From NCBI RefSeq assembly GCF_013433315.1, contig NZ_WXVV01000004.1:62001-126000 (forward strand): a stretch of DNA of 64,000 nt, read 5' to 3'. Below the pieces are notes generated by a model. That model had not been told where the DNA came from. It was given only the letters and a program-made list of their open reading frames with translations, and made no database searches. Both the position numbers and the translations under genes were made by a program. Positions 34,714 to 45,100 of the stretch are shown one piece after another (position 1 is the stretch's first letter; every line of letters begins with the position of its first letter). This DNA is from Pseudomonas crudilactis. Its GTDB lineage: Bacteria; Pseudomonadota; Gammaproteobacteria; Pseudomonadales; Pseudomonadaceae.

Positions 34714-36171
34714 TCAGAGCAACACCACGTCATATTGTTCCTGGGAATACATGGTTTCCACCTGGAAGCGTATGGTGCGACCGATAAACCCTTCAAGCTC
34801 GGCAACGTTACCGGATTCTTCGTCGAGCAGGCGGTCCACCACTTTCTGGTTGGCCAGCACCCGATAACCCTCGGCCTGATAGGCGCGGGCTTCACGCAAG
34901 ATCTCGCGGAAGATCTCGTAACAGATGGTTTCCGGGGTTTTCAATTTGCCGCGCCCCTGACAGCTGCTGCACGGTTCGCACAGCACTTGTTCGAGGCTTT
35001 CGCGGGTGCGCTTGCGGGTCATCTGCACCAGGCCCAACTCGGTGATGCCGATGATGTTGGTCTTGGCGTGATCGCGCTCCAGCTGTTTTTCCAACGTGCG
35101 CAGCACCTGGCGCTGGTGCTCTTCATCTTCCATGTCGATGAAGTCGATGATGATGATCCCGCCCAGATTGCGCAGGCGCATTTGCCGGGCAATCGCGGTG
35201 GCCGCTTCGAGATTGGTCTTGAAGATGGTTTCTTCGAGGTTGCGATGGCCGACGAAAGCGCCGGTGTTCACATCGATGGTGGTCATGGCTTCCGCCGGAT
35301 CCACCACCAGATAACCACCGGATTTCAGCGGCACCTTGCGTTCGAGGGCTTTCTGGATTTCGTCTTCGACGCCGTACAGGTCGAAAATCGGTCGTTCACC
35401 TGGGTAGTGTTCCAGACGATCGGCGATTTCCGGCATCAGTTCGGCGACGAATTGCGTGGTTTTCTGGAAGGTTTCCCGCGAGTCGATACGGATCTTCTCG
35501 ATTTTCGGATTGACCAGGTCACGCAGCGTACGCAACGCCAGACCGAGGTCTTCGTAAATCACGCTCGGCGCGCCGATGGTTTTGATCTGCTCGTTGATCT
35601 GATCCCACAGGCGTCGCAGGTAACGGATGTCCATGAGGATTTCATCGGCGCCAGCACCTTCGGCGGCGGTGCGCAGAATGAAACCGCCCGCTTCTTTGAT
35701 CCCTTCCTTGGCCACGCAATCGCTGACCACCTGCTTGAGGCGTTCGCGCTCGGCTTCGTCTTCGATTTTAAGGGAAATGCCGACGTGGGCAGTACGCGGC
35801 ATGTACACCAGATAGCGCGACGGAATCGACAGTTGCGTGGTCAACCGCGCGCCTTTGGAACCGATCGGATCCTTGGTGACTTGCACCACCAGGCTTTGGC
35901 CTTCGTGCACCAGCGCACTGATGCTTTCCACCGCCGGGCCTTCGCGCAGGGAGATTTCGGCGGCATGAATGAATGCCGCACGATCCAGGCCGATGTCGAC
36001 GAAGGCCGCCTGCATTCCCGGCAGCACCCGCACGATCTTGCCTTTATAGATGTTGCCGACAATCCCGCGCTTCTGTGTGCGCTCAACATGGACTTCTTGC
36101 AGCACACCGTTTTCGACCACCGCCACGCGCGACTCCATCGGCGTGATGTTGATCAGAATCTCTTCACTCAT
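34714..36171 (-). CDS. rng: Ribonuclease G
   Basis: A 485-residue RNase E/G family endonuclease. An N-terminal S1 domain (about 38-120) is followed by the catalytic region with the metal aspartate in TTIDVNTGAFVG and IIIIDFIDM, and the zinc-link cysteines in CEPCSSCQGRG. It lacks the long disordered C-terminus of RNase E. It processes 16S rRNA 5' ends and turns over some mRNAs. Upstream in-frame codons exist, but MSEEILINITPMESRVAV is the conserved start. Confidence 0.96.
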   Translation of the reverse strand: MSEEILINITPMESRVAVVENGVLQEVHVERTQKRGIVGNIYKGKIVRVLPGMQAAFVDIGLDRAAFIHAAEISLREGPAVESISALVHEGQSLVVQVTKDPIGSKGARLTTQLSIPSRYLVYMPRTAHVGISLKIEDEAERERLKQVVSDCVAKEGIKEAGGFILRTAAEGAGADEILMDIRYLRRLWDQINEQIKTIGAPSVIYEDLGLALRTLRDLVNPKIEKIRIDSRETFQKTTQFVAELMPEIADRLEHYPGERPIFDLYGVEDEIQKALERKVPLKSGGYLVVDPAEAMTTIDVNTGAFVGHRNLEETIFKTNLEAATAIARQMRLRNLGGIIIIDFIDMEDEEHQRQVLRTLEKQLERDHAKTNIIGITELGLVQMTRKRTRESLEQVLCEPCSSCQGRGKLKTPETICYEIFREILREARAYQAEGYRVLANQKVVDRLLDEESGNVAELEGFIGRTIRFQVETMYSQEQYDVVLL

Positions 36172-36229
36172 GGCAGGATCTCGTTCAGGCATGTTCACGA
36201 TAATGGCCGCATCTGGTTTCGTACGACGC

Positions 36230-36826
36230 TTATTGCGCGTTCAGGTTTTGCCAACAGGGTATGCCGAAATGGCCCAACAGTTCTGCGGTTTCGCAAACAG
36301 GCAGCCCGACGACTGCCGAGTAACTGCCATTGAGCCCGGCGACAAACACCGCACCGAGCCCCTGAATGCCATAGCCGCCGGCCTTGTCATGCGGTTCACC
36401 GCTAGCCCAATAGGCGGCAGCTTCATCCCCGCTGATCGGCCGGAACCGCACCAGACTGCGCACCACCCGCGATTCGCAACGATCGCCTTCGAGCACGGCG
36501 ATGGCGGTCAGCACTTCATGCTCCTTGCCGGACAACATCATCAGCATGGCGCATGCATCGGCTTCGTCCACCGGTTTGCCAAGAATTTTGCCGTCCAGCA
36601 CCACGGCGGTGTCGGCACCCAGCACACAGAAAGGCTGAGCAGACACGACGCTACGGCGCCCGGCCTCGGCCTTGCCGCGCGCCAGACGCTCGACATAGGC
36701 CGACGGCGATTCTTCGGGTAATGGGGTTTCGTCGATATCCGCACTGATGGCGGAGAACGGAACGCCGATCTGCGTGAGCAATTCACGGCGACGCGGCGAT
36801 CCGGAGGCGAGGTAAAGCGGCTTCAT
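36230..36826 (-). CDS. maf: Maf/YhdE nucleoside triphosphate pyrophosphatase
   Basis: A 198-residue Maf-family pyrophosphatase ([50 protein letters not shown]). YhdE-type members cleave dTTP, UTP and modified analogues and may limit misincorporation; Maf is also linked to septum control. The ATG at 36826 with gggag upstream is preferred to open sequence further up. Lies in mreBCD-maf-rng order. Confidence 0.93.
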   Translation of the reverse strand: MKPLYLASGSPRRRELLTQIGVPFSAISADIDETPLPEESPSAYVERLARGKAEAGRRSVVSAQPFCVLGADTAVVLDGKILGKPVDEADACAMLMMLSGKEHEVLTAIAVLEGDRCESRVVRSLVRFRPISGDEAAAYWASGEPHDKAGGYGIQGLGAVFVAGLNGSYSAVVGLPVCETAELLGHFGIPCWQNLNAQ

Positions 36827-36863
36827 CAAAACATCTCCCTGTTCAGTGCCCTGCTTCACCGGC

Positions 36864-37355
36864 TCAATTGATTTTGTAGCGGCGGCGCAATCCACGCAGG
36901 GCGAAGCTGACCCAAGGCCAGAGCAATGCGCTGACCAGCGCCGGCAGTACCAGCGCCAGGGTCGGCTGACGGTTACCGGTCAAGGCACTGAGCCACAATT
37001 GCACCAGTTGCGCGAGGCCAAAAATCACCAGGATCACCAGGCACTGCTGCCACATCGGGAACATCCGCAGGCGTTGCTGCAACGACAGCACCAGGAACGT
37101 AATCAGCGAGAGGATGAGCGCGTTTTGCCCAAACAGATCGCCTTGCAATACGTCTTCGGCCAATCCCAGACAGAACGCAGTGACCATGCCGACCGTCTGC
37201 GGCATGTACAGCGCCCAGAACGTCAGTAGCAAGGCCAGCCACAGCGGGCGGAGGATTTCCATGAAGATCGGCAACGGCGACACGCTGAGCAACAGGCCGA
37301 TCAAAAATGTCAGCCAGACCATCCAGCCATTTCGAGAAGCTTTCACACCAACCAT
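36864..37355 (-). CDS. mreD: MreD, rod-shape determining membrane protein
   Basis: A 163-residue protein with five or six hydrophobic helices, fitting MreD. It joins MreB, MreC, RodA and PBP2 in the elongasome. Its start overlaps the mreC stop by one base, so translation is coupled. A basic tail ([10 protein letters not shown]) ends it on the cytoplasmic side. Confidence 0.92.
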   Translation of the reverse strand: MVGVKASRNGWMVWLTFLIGLLLSVSPLPIFMEILRPLWLALLLTFWALYMPQTVGMVTAFCLGLAEDVLQGDLFGQNALILSLITFLVLSLQQRLRMFPMWQQCLVILVIFGLAQLVQLWLSALTGNRQPTLALVLPALVSALLWPWVSFALRGLRRRYKIN

Positions 37356-38482
37356 TATTCTCGCCCCCTGGTGGTGACTGGCGCCGTGACCGGCGGTTTG
37401 GCGGGTGGTTTGCCGGTGGCTGGCGAAGAGGCCGGTGGCTTCGTCGCGGCCGGCACAGTCGCTGGCGGTTTGCTTGCACCCGGTTTGACCGCCGTCGCGG
37501 CGGGCGCTGTGGTGGCCGGTGCCTGTTCGGGAGTCGCAGGGGCGGCAGGCACCGGCATGACCAGAGGTTTCGAAACGTTGGCCGGCATCATCGGACCGCC
37601 GCCATGCGCATCCAGAATTTCCTGAGCCTGCGCAGCGTCGTTGGCGCGCTCCTCAGCCGTGCGCGAGTCACTGAACACCAGCAGCAAGTAGCGACTGCGG
37701 TTCAGCGCAGCGGTCGGTACCGCGCGAACGATCGCAAATGGCTGGCCGGAGTCGTGGATCACTTCCTTGACCGTCGCCACCGGATAACCCGCCGGAAAAC
37801 GCTGTCCGAGACCGGAACTGACCAGCAGATCGCCTTCCTTGATATCCGCCGTGTCGGCGACATGCCGCAATTCCAGGCGCTCCGGGTTGCCGGTGCCGCT
37901 GGCAATCGCCCGCAGTCCGTTACGGTTCACCTGCACAGGAATGCTGTGGGTGGTGTCGGTCAACAGCAATACACGGGAGGTGTACGGCATCAACTCGACC
38001 ACTTGCCCCATCAGACCGCGAGCATCGAGTACCGGCTGACCGAGCACCACGCCGTCGCGCTCACCTTTATTGATGATGATTCGATGGGTAAAGGGATTGG
38101 GATCCATGCCGATCAGCTCGGCCACTTCGACCTTCTCATTGACCAGCGCGGAAGAGTTGAGCAACTCGCGCAATCGAACATTCTGCTCCGTCAGGGCTGC
38201 CAATTTCTGCATACGCCCTTGATAAAGCAGGTTTTCGGTCTTGAGCTTTTCGTTTTCGGCGATGAGCTCGGTGCGGCTGCCGAACTGGCTGGCAATCCCT
38301 TCCCACAGCCGTCCGGGCAGGTCAGTGATCCAGTAGGCATCCATCAGCACCAGCGACGCTTGTTTGCGCGCAGGCTTGAGCAGATCAAAGCGGGCATCGA
38401 CCACCATCAGCGCGACCGATAGCACGGCCAGCACCAACAGGCGCACACCCAACGAAGGGCCTTTGGCGAAAAGCGGTTTAAT
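37355..38482 (-). CDS. mreC: MreC, rod-shape determining protein with apparent ATT start
   Basis: A 375-residue MreC with one N-terminal transmembrane helix (about 12-30), a coiled coil (about 70-115) and a beta-barrel periplasmic domain (about 125-280), followed by an unusual Pro/Ala/Thr/Lys-rich tail (about 300-375). No in-frame ATG or GTG lies upstream of the first recognised residues; the only standard-type codon is a TTG at 38450-38452. A GGAGGAG six bases before an ATT at 38480-38482 gives the N-terminus (M)IKPLFAKGPSLGVRLL, so ATT is the likely start. MreC links MreB to the cell-wall synthases. Confidence 0.85.
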   Translation of the reverse strand: MKPLFAKGPSLGVRLLVLAVLSVALMVVDARFDLLKPARKQASLVLMDAYWITDLPGRLWEGIASQFGSRTELIAENEKLKTENLLYQGRMQKLAALTEQNVRLRELLNSSALVNEKVEVAELIGMDPNPFTHRIIINKGERDGVVLGQPVLDARGLMGQVVELMPYTSRVLLLTDTTHSIPVQVNRNGLRAIASGTGNPERLELRHVADTADIKEGDLLVSSGLGQRFPAGYPVATVKEVIHDSGQPFAIVRAVPTAALNRSRYLLLVFSDSRTAEERANDAAQAQEILDAHGGGPMMPANVSKPLVMPVPAAPATPEQAPATTAPAATAVKPGASKPPATVPAATKPPASSPATGKPPAKPPVTAPVTTRGRE

Positions 38483-38567
38483 AAGCCGCTCCTCCCAGGC
38501 AAATGTTCTGTTTATTCATACGGCATCAAACCGGCCTGGATGAAGACTGACAGAAGATAAACGCCAA

Positions 38568-38593
38568 CAGGCAGCACTGCAAAGTGCTGCCTG
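38568..38593. other. Perfect hairpin between mreB and mreC
   Basis: CAGGCAGCACT and AGTGCTGCCTG form an 11-bp perfect stem around a 4-base loop. It lies between the mreB stop and the mreC start. No T-run follows on the minus strand, so it may lower, but not stop, read-through into mreCD, giving more MreB than MreC/MreD. Confidence 0.6.
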
Positions 38594-38623
38594 CGCGCTC
38601 ACCCACGTATTGCACTCGGCGAC

Positions 38624-39673
<1,050 letters not shown>

Positions 39674-39872
39674 CTAGGCAACGCGTGGGTAAAAAAGTGC
39701 GGCAAACTCTAACAACGACAGGGATTTTGGGCAAGGCGCCAATATGTTAAATTGGCCGCTTTTCTGTGCACCAAGCCCCACAATCGCGGCCTTATGACCG
39801 TAGAAGTGCGGTAGTGTTCCGACAATCTAACACACGGACGCCGTCCGTTCTGTTTTCCACAGGAGAATCCCG

Positions 39873-40160
39873 ATGGCGCTAGAACGCTCCGACGTGGAAA
39901 AAATCGCTCATCTGGCCTGCCTTGGCCTCAATGATGCCGATCTTCCACACATTACTTCCGCTCTCAACAGCATTCTCGGTCTGGTCGACGAAATGCAGGC
40001 TGTTAATACCGACGGAATCGAGCCTCTGGCCCACCCGCTGGAAGCCAGTCAGCGCCTGCGCGCCGACGTCGTGACCGAGAGCAATCACCGCGAGGCCTAC
40101 CAGTCCATCGCACCAGCGGTCGAAAACGGCCTGTATCTGGTTCCGAAAGTCATCGACTAA
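39873..40160 (+). CDS. gatC: Asp/Glu-tRNA amidotransferase subunit C
   Basis: A 95-residue GatC ([27 protein letters not shown]...), the small belt-like subunit that holds GatA and GatB together. The start is supported by acaggaga upstream of the ATG. First gene of gatCAB, which makes Gln-tRNA or Asn-tRNA from misacylated precursors. Confidence 0.96.
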   Translation: MALERSDVEKIAHLACLGLNDADLPHITSALNSILGLVDEMQAVNTDGIEPLAHPLEASQRLRADVVTESNHREAYQSIAPAVENGLYLVPKVID

Positions 40161-40176
40161 AGGGAAAGAGCCTGCA

Positions 40177-41628
40177 ATGCATCAAATGACTCTGGCCGAG
40201 ATCGCCCGCGGTCTCGCCGATAAAAAGTTTTCCTCCGAAGAGCTGACCAAAGTCCTGCTGGCGCGTATCACCCAGCTCGATCCGCAGCTCAACAGTTTCA
40301 TCAGCCTCACCGAAGCGCTGGCCCTCGAGCAGGCGAAAGCCGCCGATGCCCGCCGCGCCAACGGTGAGAGCGGCGCCCTGCTCGGTGCGCCGATCGCTCA
40401 CAAGGACCTGTTCTGCACCCAGGGCATTCGCACCAGCTGCGGCTCGAAGATGCTCGACAACTTCAAGGCCCCGTACGACGCCACCGTGGTCGCGAAACTG
40501 GCGGCTGCCGGTGCCGTGACTCTGGGCAAGACCAACATGGACGAATTCGCCATGGGTTCGGCCAACGAGTCGAGCTGGTACGGCGCGGTGAAAAACCCGT
40601 GGAACCTGGAACACGTACCAGGCGGTTCGTCCGGTGGTTCGGCGGCGGCAGTGGCCGCTCGTCTGTTGCCAGCGGCGACGGCCACCGACACTGGCGGTTC
40701 GATTCGTCAGCCGGCGGCATTCACCAACCTCACCGGCCTGAAACCGACCTACGGTCGCGTTTCGCGCTGGGGCATGATCGCTTACGCCTCCAGCCTCGAT
40801 CAGGGCGGCCCGTTGGCGCGCACGGCCGAAGACTGCGCCATTTTGTTGCAAGGTATGGCTGGCTTCGATCAGAACGACTCCACCAGCATCGATGAGCCGG
40901 TGCCGGATTACTCGGCAAGCCTGGGCGATTCGCTGCAAGGCCTGCGCATCGGCGTGCCGAAGGAATACTTCAGTGCCGGTCTCGACCCGCGTATCGCCGA
41001 GCTGATCCAGAACAGCATCAAAGAGCTGCAGAAGCTCGGTGCCGTGATCAAGGAAATCAGCCTGCCGAACATGCAGCACGCGATCCCTGCGTACTACGTG
41101 ATCGCGCCGGCAGAAGCCTCCTCGAACCTGTCGCGTTTCGACGGCGTGCGTTTCGGCCACCGTTGCGAGCACCCGAAAGATCTGATCGACCTGTACAAGC
41201 GCTCCCGTGGCGAAGGCTTCGGTGCGGAAGTGCAGCGCCGGATCATGGTCGGTGCCTACGCGCTGTCCGCCGGTTACTACGACGCCTATTACCTGAAAGC
41301 GCAGAAGATCCGTCGTCTGGTGAAGAACGATTTCATGGCGGCCTTTAATGAAGTCGACATCATCCTCGGCCCAACCACGCCGAACCCGGCCTGGAAGCTT
41401 GGCGCGAAGAACAGCGACCCGGTCGCTGCCTATCTGGAAGACGTCTACACCATCACCGCCAACCTCGCGGGCCTGCCGGGCCTGTCGATGCCGGCCGGTT
41501 TTGTCGACGGCTTGCCGGTGGGCGTGCAGTTGCTCGCGCCGTACTTCCAGGAAGGTCGCCTGTTGAACGTTGCCCACCAGTATCAGCTCAACACTGACTG
41601 GCACACCCGCACCCCAACCGGCTTCTGA
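40177..41628 (+). CDS. gatA: Asp/Glu-tRNA amidotransferase subunit A
   Basis: A 483-residue amidase-signature enzyme that frees ammonia from glutamine. The Lys-Ser-Ser triad is intact: K76 in AHKDLF, S151 in GGSSGGS and S175 in DTGGSIRQP. Length is normal. Sixteen bases after gatC; the next gene begins ten bases after its stop. Confidence 0.97.
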   Translation: MHQMTLAEIARGLADKKFSSEELTKVLLARITQLDPQLNSFISLTEALALEQAKAADARRANGESGALLGAPIAHKDLFCTQGIRTSCGSKMLDNFKAPYDATVVAKLAAAGAVTLGKTNMDEFAMGSANESSWYGAVKNPWNLEHVPGGSSGGSAAAVAARLLPAATATDTGGSIRQPAAFTNLTGLKPTYGRVSRWGMIAYASSLDQGGPLARTAEDCAILLQGMAGFDQNDSTSIDEPVPDYSASLGDSLQGLRIGVPKEYFSAGLDPRIAELIQNSIKELQKLGAVIKEISLPNMQHAIPAYYVIAPAEASSNLSRFDGVRFGHRCEHPKDLIDLYKRSRGEGFGAEVQRRIMVGAYALSAGYYDAYYLKAQKIRRLVKNDFMAAFNEVDIILGPTTPNPAWKLGAKNSDPVAAYLEDVYTITANLAGLPGLSMPAGFVDGLPVGVQLLAPYFQEGRLLNVAHQYQLNTDWHTRTPTGF

Positions 41629-41638
41629 GGAGACACAC

Positions 41639-43084
41639 ATGCAATGGGAAGTCGTGATCGGGCTGGAGATTCACACTCAGCTCACTACCCGGTCGAAAAT
41701 CTTTTCCGGTAGTTCCACCACGTTCGGTTCCGAGCCGAACACCCAGGCCAGCCTGATCGACCTGGGCATGCCTGGCGTATTGCCGGTGCTGAACCAGGAA
41801 GCCGTGCGCATGGCGGTGATGTTCGGTCTGGCGATTGACGCCGAGATCGGTCAGCACAACGTGTTCGCCCGTAAAAACTACTTCTACCCGGATCTGCCGA
41901 AGGGCTACCAGATCAGCCAGATGGAATTGCCGATCGTCGGTAAGGGCCACCTGGACATCGCGCTGGAAGACGGCACCGTCAAACGTGTCGGCATTACCCG
42001 CGCGCATCTGGAAGAAGACGCCGGCAAGAGCCTGCACGAAGAATTCAACGGTGCCACCGGCATCGACCTGAACCGTGCCGGCACGCCGCTGCTGGAAATC
42101 GTCTCCGAGCCGGACATGCGCAGCGCCAAGGAAGCCGTGGCTTACGTCAAGGCGATCCACGCACTGGTGCGTTACCTGGGCATCTGCGACGGCAACATGG
42201 CCGAAGGTTCGCTGCGTTGCGACTGCAACGTGTCGATCCGTCCGAAAGGCCAGGTTGAGTTCGGCACCCGCTGCGAGATCAAGAACGTCAACTCGTTCCG
42301 CTTCATCGAGAAGGCGATCAACTCCGAAATCCAGCGTCAGATCGAGCTGATCGAAGACGGCGGCAAAGTGATCCAGCAGACCCGTCTGTACGATCCGAAC
42401 AAAGACGAAACCCGTCCGATGCGTTCGAAAGAGGAAGCCAACGACTACCGTTACTTCCCCGATCCGGACCTGCTGCCGGTGGTTATCGAAGAATCGTTCC
42501 TCGGTGAAGTGCGTGCCACCCTGCCGGAACTGCCTCCGCAGAAACGCGAGCGCTTCCAGGAGCAATTCGGTCTGTCGGTCTATGACGCTAGCGTGCTGGC
42601 CACCAGCCGCGAGCAAGCCGACTACTTCGAGAAAGTCGCGAGCATCGGCGGCGACGCCAAACTGGCGGCGAACTGGGTAATGGTCGAGTTGGGCAGCCTG
42701 CTCAACAAGCAAGGCCTGGACATCGACGAGTCGCCGGTTTCCGCTGAACTGCTGGGCGGCATGCTGCTGCGCATCAAGGACAACACCATCTCCGGCAAGA
42801 TTGCCAAGGTTGTGTTCGAGGCAATGGCCAACGGTGAAGGCAGCGCAGACGAGATCATCGAAAAACGCGGCCTCAAGCAGGTTACCGACAGCGGCGCGAT
42901 CTCGGCCGTGCTCGACGAAATGCTCGCGGCCAACGCCGAGCAAGTTGAACAGTACCGTGCGGCTGATGAAGCCAAACGCGGCAAGATGTTCGGCTTCTTT
43001 GTGGGTCAGGCGATGAAAGCGTCGAAAGGCAAGGCCAACCCGCAGCAAGTGAACGAACTGCTGAAAAGCAAGCTCGAAGGCTGA
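41639..43084 (+). CDS. gatB: Asp/Glu-tRNA amidotransferase subunit B
   Basis: A 481-residue GatB ([17 protein letters not shown]) that phosphorylates the misacylated tRNA and amidates it with ammonia from GatA. Cradle-domain motifs [10 protein letters not shown] and the [12 protein letters not shown] stretch are present, with a YqeY-like tail domain at the C-terminus. The ATG at 41639 follows gaggaga; longer open frame upstream is overlap with gatA. A REPIN follows. Confidence 0.97.
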   Translation: MQWEVVIGLEIHTQLTTRSKIFSGSSTTFGSEPNTQASLIDLGMPGVLPVLNQEAVRMAVMFGLAIDAEIGQHNVFARKNYFYPDLPKGYQISQMELPIVGKGHLDIALEDGTVKRVGITRAHLEEDAGKSLHEEFNGATGIDLNRAGTPLLEIVSEPDMRSAKEAVAYVKAIHALVRYLGICDGNMAEGSLRCDCNVSIRPKGQVEFGTRCEIKNVNSFRFIEKAINSEIQRQIELIEDGGKVIQQTRLYDPNKDETRPMRSKEEANDYRYFPDPDLLPVVIEESFLGEVRATLPELPPQKRERFQEQFGLSVYDASVLATSREQADYFEKVASIGGDAKLAANWVMVELGSLLNKQGLDIDESPVSAELLGGMLLRIKDNTISGKIAKVVFEAMANGEGSADEIIEKRGLKQVTDSGAISAVLDEMLAANAEQVEQYRAADEAKRGKMFGFFVGQAMKASKGKANPQQVNELLKSKLEG

Positions 43085-43122
43085 CCGCAATTGAGCCAGA
43101 TCCCAAGCCTGGCTCTATTCCC

Positions 43123-43212
43123 TGTGGGAGCGAGCTTGCTCGCGAAGGCGTCATGACATTCAACATGAATGCTGAATGTAACGGCCTCTTCGCGAGCAAG
43201 CTCGCTCCCACA
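43123..43212. repeat. REPIN
   Basis: Perfect inverted pair of tgtgggagcgagcttgct and its complement around about 43 bases of spacer containing gaatgctgaatgt. The two REP arms are identical. It lies 40 bases after gatB and reaches up to the RlpA-like gene's Shine-Dalgarno. Confidence 0.92.
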
Positions 43213-43233
43213 TTGTTATCTGGGAGCTTTCGA

Positions 43234-43605
43234 ATGAAACGTCTGCTCGGCGCCTGCGCCCTGCTCTCTTTACTGGCCGGTTGCGCCAGCACCGACACCA
43301 TCGACCCGCACGGTTACGACCAGACCGGCGTCGCTTCCTATTACGGTGCCAAGCACCACGGTAAACGCACCGCCAGTGGCGAAGCGTTCAACCAGAATTC
43401 CCTGACCGCCGCCCACCGCCAGCTACCCTTTGGCACACGGGTGAAGGTCACCAATCTGAAAAACGATGAATCCGTCGTGGTCCGCATCAACGACCGTGGC
43501 CCGCACACCCGTGGGCGCCTGATCGACGTGTCCCGCGAGGCCGCCGAACAGCTCGGCATGCTGCGCAGCGGCACCGCACGGGTTCGCGTGCAAGCCCTCG
43601 ACTGA
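43234..43605 (+). CDS. RlpA-like lipoprotein (double-psi beta-barrel)
   Basis: A 123-residue lipoprotein. The lipobox LLAGC gives a mature protein starting at C18, and the rest is a double-psi beta-barrel with GVASYYGAKHHGKRTASGEAFN and RINDRGPHTRGRLIDVSREAAEQLGM. RlpA in P. aeruginosa is a lytic transglycosylase acting on septal peptidoglycan lacking stem peptides; this short form has no SPOR domain. The active-site Asp of INDRGP is present. Start supported by tgggag. Confidence 0.88.
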   Translation: MKRLLGACALLSLLAGCASTDTIDPHGYDQTGVASYYGAKHHGKRTASGEAFNQNSLTAAHRQLPFGTRVKVTNLKNDESVVVRINDRGPHTRGRLIDVSREAAEQLGMLRSGTARVRVQALD

Positions 43606-43636
43606 TGGAGCTCTGACCATTTTCGGACTAGCCGAT

Positions 43637-44713
43637 TTGCCGCTGATCAGCGTGATCGAACTGCTCGCCGGCCTGTGCCTGCTGATCTTCGGCGCCGAAC
43701 TGATGGTGCGTGCGGCAGTGCGTCTGGCGGCGCGCCTGCATGTGCGGCCACTGATCATCGGTCTGACCATCGTCGCCCTCGGCAGCAGTGCGCCGCAAAT
43801 GGCCGTCAGCGTGCAAGCTGCTTTGGCGCACAATCCCGATATCGCGGTCGGCAGCGTGGTTGGCAGCAGCATCTTTAACATCCTCGTCACCCTTGGCCTG
43901 TCGGCACTGATCATTCCGCTGCGCGTCTCGCGACAACTGGTGCGCCTCGACATTCCGTTGATGATCGGCGCCAGTCTGCTGGTGTTCGTCCTGGCCTGGA
44001 ATGAAGAAATCGGTCGCTTCGACGGCATGCTGCTGCTCGGTGCATTGGCGCTGTATCTCGGCTTGCTGCTGCGCCAATCGCAACATTCGACGCGGCCGCA
44101 CTCCGAACAACCTGAAGCGACACAGGCCTCGTGGTTCAGCAGCCTGCTGATGATCATTGCCGGTCTGGCGATGTTGGTATTCGCCGGGCATCTGCTGCTC
44201 GGCGCTGCCGTCGTGGTGGCCACCGATCTTGGTTTCTCCGAGCGGGTAATCGGCCTGACCGTGGTCGCCGTCGGCACTTCGCTGCCGGAACTGGCAACCT
44301 CGCTGATCGCCGCATTGCGCGGGCAACGCGACATCGCCGTGGGCAACGTGATCGGCGCCAACCTGTTCAATCTGCTCGGGGTGCTCGGCCTGACCGCACT
44401 GATTGCGCCGACACCGCTGTCGGTATCGCCGAATGCGCTGGATTTCGACCTGCCGGTGATGCTCGGCGTCGCCGCGCTGTGCCTGCCGGTGTTCTATTCC
44501 GGCTATCGGGTAACGCGCGCCGAAGGTTTGTTGCTGCTCGGTTTGTATCTGGTTTACGGGCTGCACGTGGTGTCGTTCACCACCGGCATGCCGCTGGCCG
44601 GCAAGCTGGAGCGGCTGATGCTGTTTTATGTCTTGCCGACGCTGTTGACGTTTTTGCTGTTCACGTCGATCCGCGCCTGGCGCCGCCAACACCACAAGAG
44701 TGAAAAACCATGA
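43637..44713 (+). CDS. Ca2+/cation antiporter of the CaCA family
   Basis: A 358-residue antiporter with two inverted repeats of about five helices each. The alpha motifs GLTIVALGSSAPQMAVSVQAAL and GLTVVAVGTSLPELATSLIAAL are both present, with GSVVGSSIFNIL / GNVIGANLFNLL. It exchanges calcium or another cation for Na+ or H+. The TTG at 43637 is given as start; an ATT at 43619 with GGAG eight bases upstream and sequence IFGLADL is an alternative. Note that the first alpha motif has SSAPQ where most have SLPE. Confidence 0.85.
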   Translation: MPLISVIELLAGLCLLIFGAELMVRAAVRLAARLHVRPLIIGLTIVALGSSAPQMAVSVQAALAHNPDIAVGSVVGSSIFNILVTLGLSALIIPLRVSRQLVRLDIPLMIGASLLVFVLAWNEEIGRFDGMLLLGALALYLGLLLRQSQHSTRPHSEQPEATQASWFSSLLMIIAGLAMLVFAGHLLLGAAVVVATDLGFSERVIGLTVVAVGTSLPELATSLIAALRGQRDIAVGNVIGANLFNLLGVLGLTALIAPTPLSVSPNALDFDLPVMLGVAALCLPVFYSGYRVTRAEGLLLLGLYLVYGLHVVSFTTGMPLAGKLERLMLFYVLPTLLTFLLFTSIRAWRRQHHKSEKP

Positions 44714-45087
44714 CCGAATCGAAGAAGTCCGGGGTTGAAGTCCGCCGCCAGGTAATGGGCGATGCGTTTGTTGATCGCGCGCTGGGCAACGCCACCGAGT
44801 TCACCCAGCCGCTGCAGGATTTCGTCAATGAGCATGCCTGGGGTGGCGTGTGGAACCGCGAGGGTCTGCCGCTGAAAACCCGCAGCCTGATCACCCTCGC
44901 CGCGCTGACGGCACTGAAGTGCCCGCAGGAGTTGAAAGGCCACGTGCGCGGCGCACTGAACAATGGCTGCACGGTGGACGAGATTCGCGAAGCGCTACTG
45001 CATTGCGCGGTGTATGCCGGCGTACCGGCAGCGATTGATGCGTTTCGGGCGGCGCAGGAAGTGATCGACAGTTACGAGAAAAGCTAA
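44710..45087 (+). CDS. Carboxymuconolactone decarboxylase-family protein
   Basis: A 125-residue CMD-family protein resembling PcaC (RRQVMGDAFVDRALGNATEFTQPLQDFVNEHAWG, HVRGALNNGCTVDEIREALLHCAVYAGVPAA). PcaC turns 4-carboxymuconolactone into beta-ketoadipate enol-lactone. No other pca genes are nearby, so the function here may be different. It overlaps the antiporter stop by four bases (ATGA). Confidence 0.82.
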   Translation: MTESKKSGVEVRRQVMGDAFVDRALGNATEFTQPLQDFVNEHAWGGVWNREGLPLKTRSLITLAALTALKCPQELKGHVRGALNNGCTVDEIREALLHCAVYAGVPAAIDAFRAAQEVIDSYEKS

Positions 45088-45100
45088 AAGATCGCAGCCT

